Shown here piece after piece: positions 6,294 to 13,773 of a stretch of DNA of 17,103 nucleotides. Under the pieces are notes generated by a model, which saw only the letters and a list, made by a program, of their open reading frames with translations, was not told the origin of the DNA and did not search any database. Made by a program: the position numbers and the translations under genes. Location of the stretch: NCBI GenBank assembly GCA_041650055.1, contig JBAZLV010000043.1:1-17103 (forward strand). Reading direction: 5' to 3'. The stretch comes from JBAZLV01 sp041650055 (lineage in GTDB: Bacteria; Nitrospirota; UBA9217). Every line of letters begins with the position of its first letter. The stretch's first letter is position 1.

Positions 6294-7138
6294 TCTTGGC
6301 TATTGCTTCCGGCAAAGGCGGTACCGGCAAGACAACGGTTTCGGTTAACCTTGCGCGGGTGTTCGGTTCGGATGTGCAGCTTCTCGACTGTGACGTGGAA
6401 GAACCGAATGCCCACTTATTTGTGAAAGGAACAACGATCAATGAAGAAGCCGTCAGCATCCGCATTCCCGCTATCGATGCATCGCGATGTGACGGATGCG
6501 GCGAATGCAGTCGTTTCTGTGAGTACCATGCAATTATTTCCTTTGGGGCCACTCCGTTGGTGTTTGCTGAAATGTGCCATGGCTGCGGTGGCTGTGCACT
6601 CGTCTGTCCGAAAAATGCCATTCATGAGATCGATAAACGCATAGGCGTTATCGAAACCATCGAGAACGGAAATATCACTCTCATCACCGGGCGTCTTGAT
6701 ATCGGTGTGGCCATGGCCCCGCCGCTTATTCGGGCGGTCAAGTCTCGCATTGGATCTGGCATACCGACGATTCTTGACGCGCCTCCCGGGACATCATGTC
6801 CGGTTATTACCACCATACGAGGTACGGATATTGTTGTACTTGTTACAGAGCCGACACCGTTCGGGTTACATGATCTTGGCCTTGCGGTGGACATGGTGCG
6901 CGAGCTTGGCATTCCGTTCGGCGTGGTAATTAATCGTGCTGGAATAGGAGATGCTTGCGTTCACAACTACTGCGAACGTGAACGCATCCCTTTGCTGTTG
7001 GAAATTCCTGATGACCGGCGGATTGCTGAAGCCTATTCACGAGGAAGCCTTATTGTTGATGTTCTTCCGGAGTACCGAGGATTTTTTGAGAACCTGATCA
7101 GCAAAATTATGAATCTCCTGAATGAAAAGAGGAGTTGA
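6290..7138 (+). CDS. MinD-superfamily P-loop ATPase with inserted two-cluster ferredoxin domain (first copy)
   Basis: A 282-residue ATPase starting at ATG 6290 inside the ATGA overlap with the upstream gene. Residues 8-15 form the deviant Walker A GKGGTGKT of the MinD/ParA class. A ferredoxin domain is inserted with Cys67, 70, 73, 77 and Cys96, 99, 102, 106, enough for two [4Fe-4S] clusters. DAPPGTSCPV near 164-173 is the typical following motif. A second, related copy is encoded at 9155. Such pairs are linked to orange-protein-type cofactor assembly and are thought to use ATP for cluster transfer or conformational control. No amphipathic MinD membrane tail is evident. Confidence 0.92.
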   Translation: MILAIASGKGGTGKTTVSVNLARVFGSDVQLLDCDVEEPNAHLFVKGTTINEEAVSIRIPAIDASRCDGCGECSRFCEYHAIISFGATPLVFAEMCHGCGGCALVCPKNAIHEIDKRIGVIETIENGNITLITGRLDIGVAMAPPLIRAVKSRIGSGIPTILDAPPGTSCPVITTIRGTDIVVLVTEPTPFGLHDLGLAVDMVRELGIPFGVVINRAGIGDACVHNYCERERIPLLLEIPDDRRIAEAYSRGSLIVDVLPEYRGFFENLISKIMNLLNEKRS

Positions 7139-7141
7139 GCA

Positions 7142-7405
7142 ATGCCGACCTATGAATATCAATGTGAGGGATGTGGTTTACAATTCGAGCGTCGACAAAC
7201 CATGACTGACCTACCTCTTACGGAGTGTCCGTCCTGTCAGGGAAAAGTCCGACGGCTGATGAGCGGTGGCGCTGGTTTTATTCTGAAAGGGTCCGGCAAT
7301 AGCCATACGGAGCACATTAAACAGGGATGTTCCCTAGAGCAGGTCGGCAAGACCTGTTGCGGGCGGGAACAGCGCTGCGGAAAGCTTTCGTGTAATGAAG
7401 ACTGA
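7142..7405 (+). CDS. FmdB-family zinc-ribbon protein
   Basis: An 87-residue protein opening MPTYEYQCEGCGLQFE, the FmdB/regulatory zinc-ribbon signature. Cys8, Cys11, Cys29 and Cys32 form the zinc site. After a Gly-rich segment, the C-terminus is unusually rich in Cys (GKTCCGREQRCGKLSCNED), more than in typical short FmdB proteins, and may bind another metal. Only three bases separate it from the upstream MinD gene, and its end overlaps the radical SAM start by 11 bp. Its family role is unclear; a metal or nucleic-acid-binding accessory of the pathway is inferred. Confidence 0.88.
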   Translation: MPTYEYQCEGCGLQFERRQTMTDLPLTECPSCQGKVRRLMSGGAGFILKGSGNSHTEHIKQGCSLEQVGKTCCGREQRCGKLSCNED

Positions 7406-8378
7406 TACTGTGGGTCATTTTCGCTATTCCTATGGACCGGTGCCCTCGCGGCGTCTCGGGAAAAGCCTGGGAATCAACAATGTTCCGGCAAAGATGTGCA
7501 CGTATTCCTGCGTTTACTGCCAGGTGGGGCGAACCACGGGGATGAAGTTTGATCGCCGATGCTTTTACAAGCCTGAAGATATCTTTCGCGATGCGCAGAG
7601 CAGATTGATACAAGCCAAAGAAAAATCAGAACGAGTTGACTATCTTGCTTTTGTGCCTGACGGAGAGCCGACCCTGGACGTAAATTTGGGTCAGGAAATC
7701 ACGCTCTTGAAATCGTTGAAGGTTCCCATCGGTGTGATCACGAACAGTTCGCTTCTCTGGCGCGAAGACGTTCGGGAAGAGCTTGGCGAAGCAGACTGGG
7801 TTTCAGTGAAAATTGATACTGTGCAGGAAACGATCTGGCGGCAGATCAATTGTCCTCATCCCCTGCTGGTATTGTCTGCAATTTTAGAAGGGATAAAGAA
7901 GTTTTCCAAAACTTTTTCCGGCAGAATGGTTACGGAAACCATGCTTGTCCGCGGGGTGAATGATACAAACGATCACATTCAGGAAGTTGCCGATTTTCTT
8001 GAAACAGTGCAGCCACAGGCAGCCTATCTGAGCATCCCGACTCGTCCGCCTGCAGAAAAATGGGTGCAAGGACCGGATGAAGCAGTACTCAACCGTGCGT
8101 ATCATATATTGGCGGGAAAGGTGGAGCGAGTAGAGTATCTTACCGGTTATGAGGGGAATGCATTTGTCCAAACCGGAGATATTGAACAGGATATCTTGAA
8201 TATAGCCGCCGTCCATCCCATGAGAAAAGAGGCTGTGGAAATGCTGCTCGGACGTGCGGGATCTTCGTGGGATGTTATTGTCCGGCTGCTTGCGCACGGT
8301 GATCTTGTAGAAATACCGTATGGAGGAAATCTGTTCTATCTCAGAAGATTTGCAAAAGACAGGAAGGGGAGCCCATGA
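7395..8378 (+). CDS. Radical SAM protein
   Basis: A 327-residue radical SAM enzyme with the CxxxCxxC cluster motif CTYSCVYC (Cys35, 39, 42). The segment YGPVPSRRLGKSLGINNVP (13-31) and FVPDGEPTLD further on are typical of the subgroup annotated as wyosine-like or of unknown function. The C-terminal third (about 270-320) looks like a small winged-helix extension. The start at ATG 7395 overlaps FmdB by 11 bp; a GTG at 7410 is an alternative. The end overlaps the ZIP start by 4 bp. It requires [4Fe-4S] and SAM; the substrate is not known, but a role in cofactor or protein modification in this pathway is plausible. Confidence 0.88.
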   Translation: MKTDTVGHFRYSYGPVPSRRLGKSLGINNVPAKMCTYSCVYCQVGRTTGMKFDRRCFYKPEDIFRDAQSRLIQAKEKSERVDYLAFVPDGEPTLDVNLGQEITLLKSLKVPIGVITNSSLLWREDVREELGEADWVSVKIDTVQETIWRQINCPHPLLVLSAILEGIKKFSKTFSGRMVTETMLVRGVNDTNDHIQEVADFLETVQPQAAYLSIPTRPPAEKWVQGPDEAVLNRAYHILAGKVERVEYLTGYEGNAFVQTGDIEQDILNIAAVHPMRKEAVEMLLGRAGSSWDVIVRLLAHGDLVEIPYGGNLFYLRRFAKDRKGSP

Positions 8379-9115
8379 TACTGTTTTTGATTGTTTTGTT
8401 CACCCTGCTTGGATCAATTTGTTCGGTTGGGCTTGCCGGATTATTGCTTGTTATGAAAGGGGAAAGGTTGCGGCGTGTTACCGGTATTCTTATACCATAC
8501 GCCATCGGCACTCTGCTTGGCGCTGCTTTTCTTGGCATGATACCACATGCCCTGCTCGATCTTACCGTCGCCCGGGTACTTCCCATGGTTTTGTTCGGTA
8601 TTGTCATATTTTATATACTCGAGAGATTTGCCTTATGGCGCCATTGCCATGAAGAATCCTGTGAGCTTCATTCCCGTGCAGGAACCATGATACTGATTGG
8701 AGATTCACTTCATAATTTTGTTGATGGAGTGGCTATTGCTGCTGCGTTCGCGGTCTCTGTTTCCCTGGGGATCGCCACTGCAGTTGCCGTTATTGCCCAT
8801 GAGGTACCCCAGGAGGTTGGTGATTTCGCAATTCTGCTCGAAAGCGGCTACTCGCGGTCTCGAGCCCTTTGGTTCAATGCTTTTTCAAGTCTCGCGGCTT
8901 TGCCAGGTGCTGTCTTCACGTATTTTCTTCTACCCAGTATCCATTCATTGGTGCCGTATTTACTTTCGCTTTCTGCAGCGAGTTTTATTTATATTGCACT
9001 GGCTGACCTTGTGCAGGGCAGGCGAGTTGCCGGTGAACTGAGAAGTCTTTTCTGGGAACTGCCATTGATCGGATTGGGTGTTGGCACAATTGCAGTGTTG
9101 CGGCTTACAGCATAA
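8375..9115 (+). CDS. ZIP-family metal transporter
   Basis: A 246-residue membrane protein with about eight hydrophobic segments. HNFVDG (113-118) in TM4 and HEVPQE (142-147) in TM5 are the conserved metal-binding signatures of ZIP transporters, which move Zn2+, Fe2+ or other divalent cations into the cytosol. The loop before TM4 holds RHCHEESCELH (89-99), a Cys/His-rich likely metal sensor. ATGA overlap with the radical SAM gene shows coupling. Its place between two ferredoxin-MinD ATPases is unusual and suggests it supplies metal to this pathway; the metal identity is not clear. Confidence 0.92.
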   Translation: MILFLIVLFTLLGSICSVGLAGLLLVMKGERLRRVTGILIPYAIGTLLGAAFLGMIPHALLDLTVARVLPMVLFGIVIFYILERFALWRHCHEESCELHSRAGTMILIGDSLHNFVDGVAIAAAFAVSVSLGIATAVAVIAHEVPQEVGDFAILLESGYSRSRALWFNAFSSLAALPGAVFTYFLLPSIHSLVPYLLSLSAASFIYIALADLVQGRRVAGELRSLFWELPLIGLGVGTIAVLRLTA

Positions 9116-9154
9116 ATAGTGAGGTTGTTTGCTATTTGACAAGGATATAACTCT

Positions 9155-10036
9155 ATGAAAGAATTGGTTGTCATAAGCGGCAAAGGGGGTACCGGCAAGA
9201 CCAGCATCACAGCCTCATTTGCGGTTTTGGCTGATCGGGCTGTTATTGCCGATTGTGATGTTGATGCAGCCGATCTGCATCTTATTCTTTCTCCCACGGT
9301 TCGAGAGCGACATGAGTTTTGGTGCGGACATGAGGCGGTCATACGGAGCGACTCATGCAGTGGTTGTGGCGTGTGCCTCCGATATTGCCGGTTTGATGCG
9401 ATCAAAAAAAGGGGAACGGATGCTTCCGTGTTTTTCGTTGACCCTGTTTCCTGTGAAGGGTGCGGCGTATGTGTTCGGTTTTGCCCGGAACATGCCATTG
9501 ATTTTCCTGAGCGACTGTGCGGCGAATGGATGATTTCCGATACGCGCTGCGGACCTCTGGTGCACGCCCGGCTGGGAGTGGCGGCAGAAAACTCGGGAAA
9601 ACTCGTTTCCACAGTCCGCCGGGAAGCCCGGCGTATTGCTGAGGAGGAGAATCGTTCACTGATCATTGTGGATGGTCCGCCCGGGATCGGTTGTCCGGTT
9701 ATCGCTTCAGTGACCGGAGCAACGCTTGTCCTTGCTGTCACCGAGCCAACGGTGTCCGGGGAGCATGATCTCGAGCGGGTGCTGTCACTTGCGCGGCATT
9801 TTGCCATCCCGGTTGCGGTGTGTGTGAACAAGTGGGACATCAATCCTGAAATGACGGAATGCATAGAAAAAAAAGCGCTTCAATATGGCGCTGAACTTAT
9901 CGGGAAAATACCCTATGATCCGACCTTCACTGCTGCCCAGATGCAGGGAATGTCGGTCATCGAATTCGGAACAAGTGCAGCAGCACATACTTTAAAGGAG
10001 GTATGGGAGAACGTATGCAGGAAGATGTTTGTATGA
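9155..10036 (+). CDS. MinD-superfamily P-loop ATPase with inserted two-cluster ferredoxin domain (second copy)
   Basis: A 293-residue paralogue of the 6290 protein. Deviant Walker A GKGGTGKT is at 9-16. The ferredoxin insert has Cys68, 71, 74, 78 and Cys100, 103, 106, 110, again two possible [4Fe-4S] clusters. DGPPGIGCPV follows in the second half. Start ATG 9155 is 39 bases after the ZIP gene. It is clearly diverged from the first copy, so the two may form a heterodimer, as proposed for the orange-protein ATPase pair. Its end overlaps the NifU-Mrp fusion gene by 22 bases. No other function is visible. Confidence 0.92.
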   Translation: MKELVVISGKGGTGKTSITASFAVLADRAVIADCDVDAADLHLILSPTVRERHEFWCGHEAVIRSDSCSGCGVCLRYCRFDAIKKRGTDASVFFVDPVSCEGCGVCVRFCPEHAIDFPERLCGEWMISDTRCGPLVHARLGVAAENSGKLVSTVRREARRIAEEENRSLIIVDGPPGIGCPVIASVTGATLVLAVTEPTVSGEHDLERVLSLARHFAIPVAVCVNKWDINPEMTECIEKKALQYGAELIGKIPYDPTFTAAQMQGMSVIEFGTSAAAHTLKEVWENVCRKMFV

Positions 10037-11259
10037 CACGTGTAGTACCGGCCAATTTCGGCCCGTTAAAAGGAGCGAATGCAAGCGCGAGGATCACAGG
10101 ACCGTGCGGAGACACCATGGAGTTTTGGCTTCTCGTCAATGACGGACGTATTTTTGAGACCACGTTTACCACTGACGGATGTGAACATTCAATTCGCTGC
10201 GGAAGCACGGCAGCAGGTCTTGCAAATTGGAAGACATTGGACGAAGCCGAGGGAATGACCCAGGCGGATGTTCTCGCAGCGGTTGAGGGAATTCCGGAAG
10301 AATCTCATCATTGTGCGCTTCTTGCAGTCAACACGCTGAAAGCTGCAATTGCAGGATACCGCGCAAAATTGAAAGAGCAAAAGGATCAGAAAAAAAGCGA
10401 CTGCGGATCGTGTACGGATGAATCATGCAGCGCATCCAAAGCAAGGCCGGATGAGAAACCGGAAGAATTTGAAGACCGACGATTATTGAAAAGCCGTTTA
10501 TGCCGGATCAAGCATAAAATAATCGTTCTTTCCGGCAAAGGAGGAGTGGGCAAAAGCACCGTAGCGGTCAATCTTGCTACTGCCTTGTCTCGTGCCGGGA
10601 AACGCGTTGGTTTGCTTGATGCGGATATTCATGGCCCGAGCACACCGACCATGCTGCGGACCGGAGACAGGAAAGTCAAGACGGACGGTCAATGCATTCT
10701 GCCGATGGAGGTTGGCGGGCTCAAGGTCATGTCAGTCGGTTTTCTTCTCGAGAACCGCGATGACGCGCTTATCTGGCGCGGGCCTATGAAAATAGGCATC
10801 ATCCGGCAATTTTTAAAAGACGTGGAGTGGGGTGATCTTGATTATCTGATTATTGATTCACCTCCCGGGACCGGTGACGAACCGCTTTCACTCTGCCAGA
10901 TGATTGACGATGCTGACGGCGCAGTTGTGGTTACCACGCCTCAGGAAGTTGCCGCCGCGGACGTCAGAAAATCCGTGAATTTCTGTCGAGCCCTTCATCT
11001 ACCAGTGCTCGGCATCATAGAAAATATGAGCGGTTTTGTCTGCCCGAAATGCGGCGAGATCACGGATATTTTTAACGAAGGCGGCGGTAGACGCATGGCA
11101 GAAGAATTTCGTGTTCCTTTTCTCGGCAGGATTCCGATTGATCCAGCTGTCGTCAAAGCATCTGACGAAGGCAATCCGTTTATTCTGCACCATGCGGAAA
11201 CAGCAACCGGAAAAGCTTTTACGGATATCATTGTGAAGATCGAGTCATATCAAAGGTAA
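10015..11259 (+). CDS. NifU-like scaffold domain fused to Mrp/NBP35 ATPase
   Basis: A 414-residue two-domain protein. Residues 1-115 resemble the NifU/IscU scaffold with Cys31 (CGD), Cys56 (GCE), Cys62 and His99-Cys100, matching the spacing of the three cluster-binding cysteines. A linker holds CGSC (130-133) and Cys138. The Mrp ATPase covers about 165-410 with Walker A GKGGVGKS (174-181), DSPPGTGDEP (281-290) and CPKC (343-346) for the bridging cluster. The start is between ATG 10003 (only one base after AGGAGG, too near) and ATG 10015; I chose 10015, with GGGAG upstream. It overlaps the MinD gene. The fusion unites cluster building and cluster transfer in one chain. Confidence 0.9.
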   Translation: MQEDVCMTRVVPANFGPLKGANASARITGPCGDTMEFWLLVNDGRIFETTFTTDGCEHSIRCGSTAAGLANWKTLDEAEGMTQADVLAAVEGIPEESHHCALLAVNTLKAAIAGYRAKLKEQKDQKKSDCGSCTDESCSASKARPDEKPEEFEDRRLLKSRLCRIKHKIIVLSGKGGVGKSTVAVNLATALSRAGKRVGLLDADIHGPSTPTMLRTGDRKVKTDGQCILPMEVGGLKVMSVGFLLENRDDALIWRGPMKIGIIRQFLKDVEWGDLDYLIIDSPPGTGDEPLSLCQMIDDADGAVVVTTPQEVAAADVRKSVNFCRALHLPVLGIIENMSGFVCPKCGEITDIFNEGGGRRMAEEFRVPFLGRIPIDPAVVKASDEGNPFILHHAETATGKAFTDIIVKIESYQR

Positions 11260-11296
11260 TAACAGAGGTTTTGTAAAAGTTTTTTGGAAACCAGGA

Positions 11297-11405
11297 AACC
11301 GCAGACGTCGCTGAGAAATGTTTGGGAAAAACCGTAAACAGGAGAGAGAAACACGGAGATGTTTTTCTTTCACAATTCAAGATATTCTCTGCGAGCTCTG
11401 TGGTT
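11297..11405. repeat. Degenerate 109-bp inverted-repeat element of the 'CCACAGAG' type
   Basis: The 185-bp gap 11260-11444 holds 21-base terminal arms at 11297-11317 (AACCGCAGACGTCGC then TGAGAA) and 11385-11405 (complement strand AACCACAGAGCTCGC then AGAGAA) matching in 17 of 21 positions. Wording such as GAGCTCTGTGGTTAA and ACACGGAGA recalls the CTCTGTG/ACCACAGAG intergenic repeats scattered in many anaerobe genomes. It has no coding capacity. It may be a mobile non-autonomous element remnant. Copies elsewhere in the genome would confirm it. Confidence 0.5.
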
Positions 11406-11444
11406 AACGTTTGACATTACTCTAACCACGTAAAGGAGAACAGT

Positions 11445-11783
11445 ATGCGAATCGCCATTCCCGTAGCAAACGGAGTGCTTTGCATGCACTTCGGACATTG
11501 TGAGAAGTTTTTTTTGATCGACGTAGACCCGGAAACAAAAAAGATATTAAAAAAGGAAGAAGTTATTCCGCCTCCCCATCAGCCAGGTCTTCTTCCGCCA
11601 TGGCTCGCGGAACGCAGTGTGACAGTGATCATTGCCGGCGGCATGGGGCAGCGGGCTCAAGCTTTGTTTGCCGAACAGAATATTTCTGTGGTGGTCGGCG
11701 CAGCAGCAGCGCCGCCGGAAAACCTGGTACACGAGTATCTTTCAGGAACACTCAAGACAGGAGAGAATACGTGTGATCACTGA
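11445..11783 (+). CDS. NifX/NifB-family protein (dinitrogenase Fe-Mo cofactor-type), fourth paralogue
   Basis: A 112-residue protein opening MRIAIPVANGVLCMHFGHCEKFFLIDVD, with CMHFGHCEKF (13-22) where other family members have the RFG motif. PPPHQPGLLPPWLAERSV (42-59) and IIAGGMGQRA (62-71) mark a widely conserved sub-branch. It ends ENTCDH, a possible metal ligand tail. AAAGGAG lies 6 bases before the ATG. The gene begins after the repeat-containing gap, so it may have its own promoter, though no convincing one was found. Its end overlaps the thioesterase start. Confidence 0.9.
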   Translation: MRIAIPVANGVLCMHFGHCEKFFLIDVDPETKKILKKEEVIPPPHQPGLLPPWLAERSVTVIIAGGMGQRAQALFAEQNISVVVGAAAAPPENLVHEYLSGTLKTGENTCDH

Positions 11784-12204
11784 GCAGCAGGTATCCGGCG
11801 GAGGGCAGCGGGGGCATTCCCATTGTCTCCTGTGCGGTGAACAGAATCCCTTGAGTGCACGCTTGCATTTCATAGCTCTGGATGACGGAAGCGTGCGAGC
11901 GACCTTTCATGCACGCAAGGAATTGCAGGGATATGACGGTATTCTGCACGGAGGCGTCATCTGCGCGTTGCTTGACGCTGCCATGACTCATTGTCTGTTC
12001 CATAAAGGCGTGCAGGCGGTAACCGGCGAGATGAATATCCGCTTTCAGGAATCAATCCCCTGCCATGCAACGATAGAGGCGCGTGCTCGGATGGTTTCCG
12101 CCCGTGCCCCTCTCTTCTGGATGGAGGCTGAACTCGTTACGAACAATACCATTAAGGCGCGGGCTACCGCTAAATTCATGAAACGACAGGAGAGCCGATC
12201 ATGA
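11773..12204 (+). CDS. PaaI-type hot-dog fold thioesterase
   Basis: A 143-residue protein. GTG 11773 was chosen because AGGAGA (11759-11764) lies 8 bases upstream; the frame reads further up but only as a shadow of the previous gene. HCLLCGEQNPLSARLHF (16-32) is typical of PaaI-like proteins, and ILHGGVICALLDAAM (57-71) contains the HGG active-site region of the hot-dog fold. Members hydrolyse acyl-CoA thioesters; the substrate is unknown. It overlaps the upstream and downstream genes by 11 and 4 bases, so it is part of a coupled trio. Relation to the metal system is not obvious. Confidence 0.85.
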   Translation: MITEQQVSGGGQRGHSHCLLCGEQNPLSARLHFIALDDGSVRATFHARKELQGYDGILHGGVICALLDAAMTHCLFHKGVQAVTGEMNIRFQESIPCHATIEARARMVSARAPLFWMEAELVTNNTIKARATAKFMKRQESRS

Positions 12205-13037
12205 ACGAAACTGTACGTATTACTTTTGTAGTTGATAACAAGGCCGATGAAGGACTCATGCCCGAACATGGTTTGGCGTTCTGGATTGAAATCGGACAGA
12301 GGCGTATTCTCTTTGATACCGGTCAGGGGAAGGCCTTGACTGTGAACGCACGCATGCTCGGGATTAATCTTGGTGATGCCGATACCATTGTGCTTAGCCA
12401 TGGTCACTATGATCATTCCGGAGGACTGCAGTCGGTTCTGAACATGAATGCTTTTTGTACGGTGTATTGTCATCCGGCAGCGGTTCTTCCACGCTACAGT
12501 ATTGCATCGCCAGGTGAAGTGAGAACAGTCAATATGCCGCCGGATACCACTACCGCTCTTAACACGTTGCCTTGCGAGCGGCTGCATTGGGTAACACAGC
12601 CGTTGCTTCTTGCGCCTGGCATCGGCATGACCGGTTTTATTCCGCGAAAAAACACGTTTGAAGATACCGGCGGTCCTTTCTTTCTTGACTCGCAGGCTGA
12701 ATCTCCTGATCCAATTTCTGATGATCAGGCTCTCTGGATAGAAACGCCCAGAGGGCTTATCATTGTGACCGGGTGCAGCCATGCAGGTCTTGTGAACATG
12801 CTTGATGCTATTCGAGATATTACAGGCACCTTAAGAATAGCGGCGATTTTAGGCGGATTTCACCTGAAAAACGCTTCTCCAGATCGCCTGGAAAAGACGT
12901 GCAGTGTTTTACGGGATTTGAAGCCTGAAATGATCGTGCCCTGTCACTGCACCGGGGATTCAGCAGTTGAGTTTCTTCGTGCCGCATTTCCTGTAATTGT
13001 TCAACCGGGTTATGCGGGCTTGACCGTTACCTTTTAA
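12201..13037 (+). CDS. Metallo-beta-lactamase-fold hydrolase (COG1237-like)
   Basis: A 278-residue MBL-fold protein. Asp39 and the HGHYDHSGG motif (67-75; His67, His69, Asp71, His72) form the main metal site. TGCSHAGLVN and CHCTGDSA later supply the further His ligands of the family. The sequence fits the COG1237 group, annotated as 7,8-dihydropterin-6-yl-methyl-4-(beta-D-ribofuranosyl)aminobenzene-5'-phosphate synthase-like, whose bacterial role is unclear. ATGA overlap with the thioesterase shows translational coupling. These proteins are often near Fe-S and NifX-like genes in anaerobes. A reaction should not be assigned from sequence alone. Confidence 0.88.
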   Translation: MNETVRITFVVDNKADEGLMPEHGLAFWIEIGQRRILFDTGQGKALTVNARMLGINLGDADTIVLSHGHYDHSGGLQSVLNMNAFCTVYCHPAAVLPRYSIASPGEVRTVNMPPDTTTALNTLPCERLHWVTQPLLLAPGIGMTGFIPRKNTFEDTGGPFFLDSQAESPDPISDDQALWIETPRGLIIVTGCSHAGLVNMLDAIRDITGTLRIAAILGGFHLKNASPDRLEKTCSVLRDLKPEMIVPCHCTGDSAVEFLRAAFPVIVQPGYAGLTVTF

Positions 13038-13084
13038 AGACGGCGAATCTTGATATAGAGCATATAATGAGGAGACGAAAATCC

Positions 13085-13729
13085 ATGAGAAAACGTTTGG
13101 GACTGCCAATAGCGAACGAGGGATGGCCGTTCATTGTTCCGCTCGCAGTAATTACGATACTGCTTTTTTCCTTTGGGTGGCATTACCCGGGTACTGCGTT
13201 TCTTATCCTGACGCTGTTTGTTTTGTTTTTTTTCCGTGATCCTGACCGAAAGATTCCGGAAGGTCGTGACGTGTTGGTTTCGCCGGCTGATGGCAAAGTG
13301 GTAATGATCAAAGAACTCTATGAGCCTGATTATCTCAAACAAAACGTAAAACAGATCAGTATTTTTCTTTCAGTTTTCAACGTGCATATAAACCGTTCCC
13401 CGATGAAGGGTGTTGTCGAACGCGTGAGTTATCAGCCTGGGAAATTTCATGCTGCTTTTCTGGATAAGGCTTCACAGTATAATGAACAAACTGCCGTCAT
13501 TATTGCCGATCGAAAACGAAGAATACTGGTCAAACAGATTGCAGGCGTTCTCGCACGGCGCATTGTCTGTAACGCCAAGCCGGGAGACATGATCCAGCGG
13601 GGAGAGCGCTATGGTATAATCCGCTTTGGCTCCCGCGTCGACCTTTTTCTTCCGAATGATGCGGAAATTCGTGTCACAGCGGGTGATACAATAAAAGGGG
13701 GACAGGATATTCTTGGAGTGTTGAAATAA
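13085..13729 (+). CDS. psd: Phosphatidylserine decarboxylase proenzyme, short type
   Basis: A 214-residue protein of the short bacterial Psd class. ATG 13085 was chosen because GAGGAGA (13069-13075) is 9 bases upstream; an in-frame ATG at 13067 overlaps that site. Two hydrophobic segments near 11-45 anchor it in the inner membrane. FNVHINRSPMKG (about 98-109) is a conserved catalytic segment. RFGSRVDLFLP holds the Gly-Ser pair where self-cleavage makes the pyruvoyl group. It converts phosphatidylserine to phosphatidylethanolamine. No phosphatidylserine synthase gene follows. The link to the upstream genes is probably only positional. Confidence 0.93.
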   Translation: MRKRLGLPIANEGWPFIVPLAVITILLFSFGWHYPGTAFLILTLFVLFFFRDPDRKIPEGRDVLVSPADGKVVMIKELYEPDYLKQNVKQISIFLSVFNVHINRSPMKGVVERVSYQPGKFHAAFLDKASQYNEQTAVIIADRKRRILVKQIAGVLARRIVCNAKPGDMIQRGERYGIIRFGSRVDLFLPNDAEIRVTAGDTIKGGQDILGVLK

Positions 13730-13773
13730 GCAGAAAGAGAAAACTTTTTTAAGGATGGAAAGGTAAACATCAT

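Noticed and set aside
9081..9105. TTGGCAC as a possible sigma-54 promoter for the second MinD gene
   Set aside because: No GC at ten bases after the GG; the match lies within the ZIP coding sequence and is probably chance.
8989..9864. Long antisense open frame (minus strand) opposite the ZIP end and second MinD gene
   Set aside because: The plus-strand MinD frame has clear catalytic and ferredoxin motifs; the antisense product is Ser/Thr/Arg-rich and has no recognisable domain.
2730..11783. Nitrogen-fixation locus because of NifX/NifU-like names
   Set aside because: No nifH, nifD, nifK or nifE/N genes; these families are widespread in anaerobes that do not fix nitrogen.
12045..12782. Antisense open frame of 245 codons opposite the thioesterase and MBL genes
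   Set aside because: The plus-strand genes have HGG and HxHxDH motifs and coupled starts. The antisense frame shows no family pattern and no ribosome site.
13063..13068. TATAAT as a -10 box in front of psd
   Set aside because: No -35 at suitable spacing, and the predicted start would fall at the ribosome site of psd, leaving almost no leader.
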